Source of the DNA: Flectonema sp. DT1601
Taxonomy: Eukaryota; Euglenozoa; Diplonemea; Diplonemida; Diplonemidae
Assembly: GCA_964019425.1 (NCBI GenBank)
Contig: OZ025825.1
Coordinates: 186,001-250,000, forward strand
Length of the DNA: 64,000 nucleotides
Reading direction: 5' to 3'
Position numbers and translations under genes: made by a program. The notes under the pieces were generated by a model. It did no database searches and was not told the origin of the DNA. It worked only from the letters and a program-made list of their open reading frames with translations. Positions 53,631 through 61,787 of this stretch are shown in pieces (position 1 is the stretch's first letter; each line of letters begins with the position of its first letter).

Positions 53631-54533
53631 TTGCTAAAGCTGGCCAAAATCAACTTGGGAAATATGTCGGTCCACAGTTATGATGAGGACGCAACAGTAA
53701 TTGTTAATCCATCGTCGGTGTGCTCCGATTCGTCACTTGACGAAGTATCTGACCCCAAATGGGGAGGGGAGGTAACAAGGGTTACCAAGAATAAAAACAC
53801 GTCTCCAAGAAACGATAAAGATTAGAGTTGCAGGCAAGTCGGAGCTGCAGGTTTTTGAGTTTTTCTTCGGATAATCAGTTTTCCAGCTGATGAAGAAAAA
53901 CTCTGAGGTCTATGCCTCACAGAGGGGAAGAAAATTTAAAATCAGTACGCAGGAGCGAAGGGCCTTTGTTGGCACAACACTACTGACGCCCCCCAATAAA
54001 ACCTAACCTGGGGGATTCCTGGGGGTTTGAATGACATGCTGTTGACCCCCCTGTTGTTCTTTCCGCAAGTGTTTTCACGTAATCGCTTTGCCGAAATACT
54101 GAGGAACTTACACTTCTCTGCGATATTACCTGCTCCCGAGCATGAGGATCCGAAGTGGAGACGTGTATCTTGAATTCCTTTATCCTGATGCGACGTGGGC
54201 ATGGTGGAATTTGGACGGATAGTAGTGAATCTGGCTGGAGAAGCAAGAGATTCTTATCCTTCGAATTGGCTTTGTTTTGGGCAGCTTATAGGTACACTTA
54301 AACGTACCAGAGCGGCACCAACACTATTAATAACACCATCAGTACCGCCTTCTCTACAATCAGTATCGATCCCTGATCGCCTCAAGCCAGCTTTGGGACA
54401 CTACCCCGGAAAGATGGAAAAGGCTCACCAGTGCGCAGTTCGGGCAAAGCGCGCACAATCACTAGATTACTGTGAGCGATGCAACCAAGCGCTTTGTGCT
54501 TACCCATGTTTCAAAAGGTATCACACCCTCTAA
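53631..54533 (+). pseudogene. piggyBac transposase remnant
   Basis: Three pieces read on the plus strand. An acidic N-terminus (53664-53822, MSVHSYDEDATVIVNPSS) is typical of piggyBac. A fragment at 54051-54120 (FPQVFSRNRFAEILRNLHFS) matches the family motif SRxRFxxILRxLHF. The C-terminal cysteine-rich zinc-finger tail ends at 54533 (HQCAVRAKR, DYCERCNQALCAYPCFKRYH). The intervening sequence has stops and shifts, and most of the DDE catalytic domain is missing. This is the only recognisable plus-strand coding relic in the window. Confidence 0.8.
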
Positions 54534-55105
54534 AACTACAAAATTCCTTGTGATGTTCCTAAACCGTCAACTTCCAGTATGCCAGGCTGGTGGGGTAAAG
54601 AGGTGGAAGTTTATAGATCCAGCCCAACACGGTCTGATCTGAGTAGCTGCACTGTTACTAATGAAGTTCCATGATCTGGGATCGATGTTATTTATATTTT
54701 TCGAGCTTATCAACCCCGATGCGGTAATCCTCCTGTGTGTCTGAACCTGCTGTGCCATGATGCGGGTTGTTTGCGTATTTTCCGCTACCACAGAGGGCTT
54801 TTACAAGCTCAAAAAACAGGGAAAAAATCTGATTTTTCGATTTAATATCGGCCGTGATTTGGCATTCTCTTTACTTGGGCTCCCTCTGACATGATGTTGC
54901 GCAGAAACATCATCCCTTTCAAAATACGGGAAGGGAATAACATGCAGCTGCTATGAATGGAAACCGTTGAGTACGTTATTGCGACACTGCCGACTTTGTT
55001 AGTTCTGCTGAATGTGCAACAACGCACCAAGGTACGCACCGTTAGGTGTGTGGGTGACAGGTGCTATTGACCCGTAAGAGTAGTTGTGTCCTGTTTGGTA
55101 CATAG
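54534..55105. other. Right interior of the piggyBac element
   Basis: About 570 bp after the transposase tail, with no clear protein similarity. A plus-strand fragment near 54980-55040 (TLPTLLVLLNVQQRTKVRTVR) faintly recalls the piggyBac segment before GTVRxNR, but it would be out of order and I do not claim it. Confidence 0.4.
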
Positions 55106-55334
55106 GTTTTCTGGGGGGATGTATGTTCGATTTTGTAAAAATTACAACTGTGTTGTATCATAAAAACATAAAGATAATTTAACATTAGTTTTAAATACAG
55201 TGACTAAGGGTGATGCGCAACTTAGCATATTAAAGTAACTATAGGTTTCGAGAGTAATCCATATACCTCTTACCTCTATTCTCTCTCATCAGTATGGTGT
55301 AGAAGTAAGTCAGTCAAATGTTTTCTGGGGGGGG
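55106..55334. repeat. Short interspersed element, long form, copy B (nested in piggyBac)
   Basis: A 201 bp element (55119-55319) between direct repeats GTTTTCTGGGGGG (55106-55118 and 55320-55332). It is nearly identical to copy A across its full length, so both are recent. Because it lies inside the piggyBac, its ends and duplication are well defined. Confidence 0.8.
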
Positions 55335-55394
55335 TACCTTTTCTCTTTTTGAAAAAGCAGTAAAATTTTGGACCCGTTGTTTTGGGGGTTCTTA

Positions 55395-55408
55395 CGGTGG
55401 TGTAAGGG
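55395..55408 (-). repeat. piggyBac right terminal inverted repeat
   Basis: CGGTGGTGTAAGGG, followed by TTAA at 55409-55412. It is the exact complement of the left end. Confidence 0.85.
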
Positions 55409-55412
55409 TTAA

Positions 55413-56140
55413 CCTAATAATGAAGTGAATTTAGAATCACATTAATAACACAATAAACACAAACACAACGTACGCATGTGGGTTAGACACTTACGTGGAA
55501 TTTCATTGCACGAGCTACAGATCGTGAGGTACGCTTTTTTTTTTTTTTTTTTTTAAATTTCGCACTAGATACAGCATTGCTGCCCATCTTTATTTTATTT
55601 CACTTTTTTTTTTTTTTTTTTTTTTTCGTCATTTTTTTTTTTTCGATTTTTGCTGTTACAACTTTCGATTTTTTTGTTTGTTGTTTTGTTTTGGTCTCGA
55701 GTTTCTTACATGCCTCTTGAGAAATTACTCGTTGCATGCATGTAAAAAGAAACATCAACTTTTCCTTTTTTTTTTTTTTTTTTTTTCAATCTCTGCACTA
55801 ACATCGTGGCACACTAAGCACAAGAGAGATAGAGTGGTAAACAAGAACAAAAATTATTATTTGAAAAAGAACCTTAAAAGCAACGGTTATTTTTTTCTTT
55901 TTTTTTTTTTTTTTCCTTTAGTAATTTCAAAAAAAAAAAGTCACAACCCAATTTTTAAAAGTACCATTAGCATAAGTCAAGCAGAAAAGGACCTGCAATA
56001 TAATTGGTTAGAAATAAGTGGTTTATTGCATTGCTTATTCTGCATTCTGATACATCAGACCTTTGGAGTCTTACTCCATGAAGTCATAAATCAGTATTAG
56101 TGTTGTCATAGAATAGGCTGACGAGGATTCGTGTGTGTAC

Positions 56141-56172
<32 letters not shown>

Positions 56173-56500
56173 AGACGAATAACAGAAATATTATCGCGAC
56201 AGTGGCTTTTTGGAAAAGTGGCGCTGCGTTAGTAACGTAGACACGACGTGACATAACGAACACTTTTTTTTTTTTTTTTTTTTTCCTTCTTCCGTCAATC
56301 AATCGTAAACAATAAGTTATTCATTTGTTATACACAGAAGGTATACTCTTAGCCAGGTATATACATGGCTAAGGTGAAGGGCGGGTTAAAAGCAACAAAA
56401 ACTAAACTAAAAAAGAAAAAAATGAAGTTTCTTAACAGCGAGAAAGAGAAAAAGAAGAACAGAGGGAGAGGAGGAAAGGTTTCTTGTCATTACACGGGAT
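55413..56500. other. Intergenic region between piggyBac and NAMPT copy 2
   Basis: About 1.1 kb with T runs at about 55539-55554, 55605-55626, 55767-55786, 55903-55915, 56142-56171 and 56264-56284. I see no gene. The right end is the 3'UTR of NAMPT copy 2 and shares nothing with the 3'UTR of copy 1. Confidence 0.6.
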
Positions 56501-58357
56501 CTACAATCCTTCAGCAGCTCTAGCACGGATCTCATCGAAGGTCCAAAATTTAGTAATTTCACCATTTCTGTACACTTCAACGAGCTGGTCATCCTTGTCT
56601 TCCTCAGTGAGCTGCTGTCTGGTTTCCCAACCATTTTCTGTCTTCACGAGTGACATTCTTCCCTTCTTTGAAACCTGTCGTTGTGTTGTTTTGTGTGTTT
56701 CAACGAGAAACAAATGAAATGACAAACAGAAGAACTTAAATTACATACCTTACCCGGGTCAGTGATTGGCTGTTTGTAAACGTCGATATCTTTTCCACCG
56801 ACCTTTGCGTATGAACACTTGAAAGCGCATTTCTGCGTGTCTCTGTGAAGCTTCTGAAGCAGACCTCCTCCGGAACCGAATCCGATGTTGTCACCTGACC
56901 AACCCTTCTCCTTGACGGTGTTGGTGATAACCTGAAGGGACTCGTAGTCAATTCCATCTCCCCAGATGATACGAACGTGAGGATCCAAAACTTTGTATCC
57001 CTTCTCGTTCGTGGTGGTTCCGAACTGCTCACCGAGGATCTCGAGGATCTGGATCGTCGTCTCACATGGATCACCAGAGTCAGGACGGATTACAAGAGTT
57101 CCTTCTCTCTGTAGAATCTTATCCTTCAACTTCTCTCCCCAGAGTGTTTTGCAAGCAGCAAAGATGTCGTAGCTGTCGGACACACACGCAACCAATCCCT
57201 CAGAGTACTGTGTTAACATGTTCTCCATCGCATCCACTTCATTTTCTCTTCCCCACGCGGTGATGGTGCTGTGCTCAGATGCCGGGATCGAGTATCCCGG
57301 GCAGAGTCCCTTTGCTCCGTTGATCTCGGCCTTGTAACACTTCTTCGCCAACATCATTCCAGCCACTGTGTCGGTTCCTAAGAAGTTGATGAGATGCGCA
57401 CATCCTCCTATCGCTGCCGTCTCACATGACGACACACCACGGAATCCGAAGTCGTGCAACTTGAACTTTATTCCCTCTGGGTCACCAGTCTCTCTCAAGT
57501 TGTCCAGAATCACCTTCTTGCACGCCCGACTGTGTGTCGCAACAGTCATAGGGTACCAGACCTGAACGAGCAGGGTCTCGATGTAGTTCGTCAACCAATA
57601 ACACTTCTCATCAGTGTTCTCGATAGTCATCAAACAGTTCTTAACATCAACAACAGTTCCTTCAGGGACTGCTTTAATTACAATCGGAAGCTTTCCACCG
57701 TGTTTCTCGATAATGTACTCCCATCCTGCTCGGTTGAACGTCGCAGTGTTTCCGGCAAAGTGCGCTGCGCATAGCTCTTCGGCTTCGTCGATCTTCTCCT
57801 TCGTGACCTGGACTCCTGTCAAGTGCTTCATCATCATGTACTGAAGACCAAAGAACACTGTTGATGGATACTTTCCTCCTCTGCTCTCGAAGTATGAGTA
57901 CACCGTCGTTGTATCAGCCGGGTATTGTTTGTAGTGAGTTATCTGTTGGGGTTTTTTTAGTTACGAAGACTACCGAACTGAATTCACCAACCAATGGAGT
58001 TCACGACAAGAGAAAACAAAACTAAAAACACACCTTGTAACTATCGGTAAGTAGTATGAAGTTTCCATCACAAGTGAGATCCATTTTTTGACTGTGTGTT
58101 GGAGTCGTTGTCTGAGGAATGGGTGGATTTGTTTCATGAATAGGCTCCGGGGGGGCTGTCTCAGAAGTATCTTGAGGTGAAGGTTGTTGTTGCGCTGACG
58201 GTCTTTGATATGGTCCCGATGGATCTCTTGCAGATGTTGAGCTTGGACCTTCTGCGGCATTCTGACCACTATTCGCTTGCGCAGTACGCTGTTGCTCATT
58301 TGTTCCGCTGTTTCTCTTTGGAGAACCAGTTTTATCTCTGGTAGCTCCGCAACCCAT
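56501..58357 (-). CDS. NAMPT: Nicotinamide phosphoribosyltransferase, copy 2, with acylation-type N-terminal extension
   Basis: Exons 58357-58034, 57942-56749 and 56674-56501 encode 563 residues. The last 472 match copy 1, with the same catalytic residues and intron positions. The frame stays open upstream of the copy-1 ATG for 91 residues, beginning MGCGATRDKTGSPK and continuing through a disordered Ser/Pro/Gln/Thr-rich linker to HSQK. Gly2 and Cys3 fit N-myristoylation plus palmitoylation, as used for flagellar and plasma membrane targeting in protists. The ATG at 58357 follows an acceptor TCGTTTCTTACAG by about 60 nt, which supports this start. Translation could also begin at the internal ATG. 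The likely outcome is a membrane-anchored NAD-salvage enzyme. Confidence 0.85.
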
Positions 58358-60065
58358 CTTGTGGGTTCCGTCCGGGTGGGGAGGGTTGAGGTTGCTTGTG
58401 ATACAAGGTCTATGAGCCTGTAAGAAACGAGACGGGATGGGGGGGGAAACTGTGGCCTTTTTTTGCGCTAAAACCAAAGTGGAAATATAATTCTCAACCC
58501 GCCGCTCACATCTGCGAGAAGAAGAACATCATAACCAAAATAACATTATCCAAGTAAAGAGTATTCGAAACAATACATCCCCTCCCTTTGATAGATATTT
58601 AATAATACTTTTATAGTGTAGTCGTTATATTACTTTTTTCTAGTAGCATCTGTGCGGTACAATAGAAATTTTAACTGTCAAGAGAATAATAAAGTAATAC
58701 CCCGCATTGTAACTAAGACACTCACATTGATCCTCTAAATAGTTAAGAGAGAAGGGCATGTAGCCAAGGTTGAGGGTGGAGGAAAACAACTCGGTTTCTA
58801 AAACCAAAAGGGGGGAGAAGAAAAAAAAAGGTTGTGGGGGGAAAAAAAAGGTTTTTGCGACAGACATGCCACGAATAGTCACGTAAACCGTTAATAAATT
58901 TCAAAAAAAAAAAAAAAAAAAAAAAAAAACTGGAGAGAGATCACGATAATAGAATAACATAAATTCCCTCAAAGAAAACAGTTCCGAATCAAAAAAAAAA
59001 AAAGTCAACGTGCGCAAACTACGAACTAAGAACGTTCTGCACAACTTCAAAAGTCGTCGGTGCTCCGATTTGAATGCAACGTTCCATTGCATTCGAGTCT
59101 GTGACGATAAACAGAAAGTAAGCAACAGACTAACTTACTACTTGAATATTAAATAAAAAAAAAAAAAAAAAAAAAAGACACCTCCTAAATAACATAAATT
59201 TACGGGCATCCGATACTAATAAGGGCACTTCGTGCGATCCATTCGTTCAACGGAAGCCCCACAACGAGACAAAAAACACAATAACACACACACACACAAG
59301 AGGAGGGATAAAATGTGAAGAAAACTTAATTATCAGCTGCGGGATGGCCTGCTTTCTGGTTATTTCTCATGGTGGGTGTTTTTTTTATTCCCTTAACCAC
59401 AAGACTCAGAAAGAAAGAAAAAAAAAAAGAAATTTCTGAAACCCGTCAAGAGCCATAACCCCTATTTTTTATAAGTTTTATCACAAGGAAGGAAGAAAAA
59501 AAACAGAGAACAGAAAGAGAAGAGAGAAATGCGCAGTCTACGCGGCAACAAAATCCGGAGCAGCATGCACATGAATTTGTCCCAAAAAAAAAAGCACACA
59601 ATGGAAAGCATACTTTTGTAGATACACAAAAAAATTTCTTGGTGAAAAAAAAAAAACGAATTGTTTTTTTTTTTCAAAACGCTTCTTGGTTGTTATTATA
59701 AGCGTTTGTTTCATTCTCTTTGCAGCAACATGTCGCTGCACTATCGTAACAGCTTCTTACACATTTTTTTTTTTTTTTTTTGTTCGCGTATATTAAAATA
59801 AAACAGAATTGAAATAACAGCTAGGAACGCATTGCTGAGGATATTGATCAAGTTCCCCCCCCTCCCGCAATATTGGTCGTTATAGGAATAAAACTTCATA
59901 TGGACAAAGAAAAAAAAAATAAGGGCTACGGTTTTTTAATTATGCCAAAAGTAAGAAAAAATAAGAAAATAAAATGAATAAAGTATGGTATTACTTTTAT
60001 TAGATTACTTACCAAACACATCGCAAAGAGTTTTTTTTTTGACGGATTTTTTTGGCGGATAAAGT
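58358..60065. other. Intergenic region upstream of NAMPT copy 2
   Basis: About 1.7 kb. It includes the acceptor at about 58418-58432, A runs at 58901-58929 and 59153-59176, a (CA)n tract near 59282-59298 and a T run near 59764-59780. Short open frames here are homopolymer products. No gene is recognised. Confidence 0.6.
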
Positions 60066-61355
60066 CTACTTTTGTTTACGTATTTCCTTACCCTGTAATG
60101 TGATGTCCAGATTGCGTCTAGGTCCCCACCAGCATGTGCGAAGACGTGTTTTTATAACTTCGATCTTCTCTTCTTCAGTCCATTTACCTCTGATGTCAAA
60201 CATACGTTTTCCTATTTCTTCATACTGGCGAAGAATAATTAGAAAAAACAGTTCAAATGCGTGGGTTCCACGAAACATTGATGCGGGTCCTTTGTGATAT
60301 TCACCTGCAGCGAGATCTCTTTTGTACAATCCTTCGTGTTCAGTCCAATGGGCTCCTGGGTATTTATGATGAATAACATGGTAATCCTCTCCCTGAACAT
60401 TGATTGGTCCTTCAAGGATAGTTACAGATCCGATGTAGTCGTCTTCTGGGTCGAGAGGGTTTAAGAATGCGTGCCAACACCAATTGATACACGCAAGGAG
60501 AAGAACATTCTCACCAAGTGGGAACATTACATACCAGATTGCAAATTGTGGTGATAATTGATAAAAAAAATACACCCATAATCCATAATAGATAGTTCCT
60601 ATATTCATCGAAATAGCTGTACGTTTTTCATTATCAGCCCAGAACTGTAACACAGTTGAAAAGTTTGTTGCATACGCCAACCATCTAGGCAGATAACAAA
60701 CAAAGTTGACAGCAGAGTCACGTGGCTTGTCAGAGGTCGTGACTACGTCTTGCGGTCCGTTATTATATTTGTGATGATTAATGGTGTGTCCATATGCAAA
60801 CGTAGACGGCAACACACCAAAAAATAATCCAATCCACCAATTAAATACATTATTCATAAAAATATTATAAGGCGCTTTAAATATTCCAAAGTGAGAATGA
60901 CATTCTTTGTGACAACCAACATAACAGCTGGCAAAGTTCATGAAATATGGTCCCAGTCTGAAAACGTGATAGGCGAAGCATAAGTAAGGATTAAAACCGT
61001 TGTTTAAGGTATCATTTAATAAGTAGAAGAATATTCCGGGTATGATGATTCCCAACAAAATGCAGGTGTTGACCTGAAAAGCATCTTCTTTGTTACGAAC
61101 AAAATATTCTCCGAACCACTTTGTTTGTCTGTTGACAAATCTAGCTAACTGCATAACGATTCCGTCTTGTGGCTTTCCCATGAAACCTCTGTCCAAAGCA
61201 TCCCATAAAACAGTTGCAGCAACAGTCGTTGCTGTCAACGGAAGCAAAATCATTAACATAACTAACCCCAATACGAATGTTAATTTCTCAAATGACGATA
61301 AAGGCATAGATGCCAGTTGATACGCAGTTTTACTTTCCGCCGTTTTGTCACACAT
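60066..61355 (-). CDS. Membrane fatty-acid desaturase/hydroxylase family protein
   Basis: A single-exon protein of 429 residues with several transmembrane segments (about 27-50, 95-115, 165-185, 225-245 and 265-290). Three histidine boxes are present: CHKECHSH near 150, HTINHHKYNN near 190, and HVIHHKYPG near 330. These bind the di-iron centre of acyl-lipid desaturases and hydroxylases in the ER membrane. Spacing fits the FA_desaturase family; regiochemistry and substrate cannot be told. No fused cytochrome b5 domain is visible. ATG is preceded by an A-run and, about 38 nt upstream, an acceptor GTCTTTCTCAG. Confidence 0.85.
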   Translation of the reverse strand: MCDKTAESKTAYQLASMPLSSFEKLTFVLGLVMLMILLPLTATTVAATVLWDALDRGFMGKPQDGIVMQLARFVNRQTKWFGEYFVRNKEDAFQVNTCILLGIIIPGIFFYLLNDTLNNGFNPYLCFAYHVFRLGPYFMNFASCYVGCHKECHSHFGIFKAPYNIFMNNVFNWWIGLFFGVLPSTFAYGHTINHHKYNNGPQDVVTTSDKPRDSAVNFVCYLPRWLAYATNFSTVLQFWADNEKRTAISMNIGTIYYGLWVYFFYQLSPQFAIWYVMFPLGENVLLLACINWCWHAFLNPLDPEDDYIGSVTILEGPINVQGEDYHVIHHKYPGAHWTEHEGLYKRDLAAGEYHKGPASMFRGTHAFELFFLIILRQYEEIGKRMFDIRGKWTEEEKIEVIKTRLRTCWWGPRRNLDITLQGKEIRKQK

Positions 61356-61787
61356 TTTAATTTTTTTTTTTTTTAAAAAAAATTACAGAAAACCTGAGAA
61401 AGACAGTACAAATATTAAACCTGGCGTACCTTTTAAAGACAATGAGAGTAAACCAACTCACAGGATTGTTCTGTGCGTTCTATTTTTTGTGTAACCTGAC
61501 GAATAACGAACGTATATTATACACCAAAACATAAACCAATAATACATAACAAACAAACAAACAAACAAAAAAAAAAAATACAGAACGAGGATTACAGAAA
61601 GACAAATCAGCGAGCAAGCACAATCAGTGCAACACTCATTTCTATGTGTGGGTTGTCAAAGGTGACTTTTTTCTTTTTTTTTGTATCTCTTTTTTTTTTT
61701 TTTTTTTTTTTTTTTTGTATTGAATAATAATCCCCTCCAAATAGTACATCAAATTATTTTCATGATGAGCCTACCAAAGGTAAGATA
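61356..61787. other. Intergenic region
   Basis: About 430 bp with an (AAAC)n tract near 61549-61570 and T runs at about 61690-61717. I see nothing else. Confidence 0.6.

Larger units (their letters stand above)
53465..55412. mobile_element. Non-autonomous piggyBac DNA transposon
   Basis: The element spans 53469-55408 (1,940 bp). Terminal inverted repeats CCCTTACACCACCG (53469-53482) and its complement (55395-55408) start with CCC, as in piggyBac. The target duplication is TTAA on the right (55409-55412) and CTAA on the left (53465-53468), one substitution away. Inside are transposase remnants and a nested short interspersed element (55106-55334), so piggyBac arrived first. It sits between the two NAMPT copies. 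Confidence 0.85.

Noticed and set aside
54195-54245. MGMVEFGRIVVNLAGEAR as the start of a new plus-strand gene
   Set aside because: It leads directly into the piggyBac C-terminal tail, so it is part of the transposase relic.
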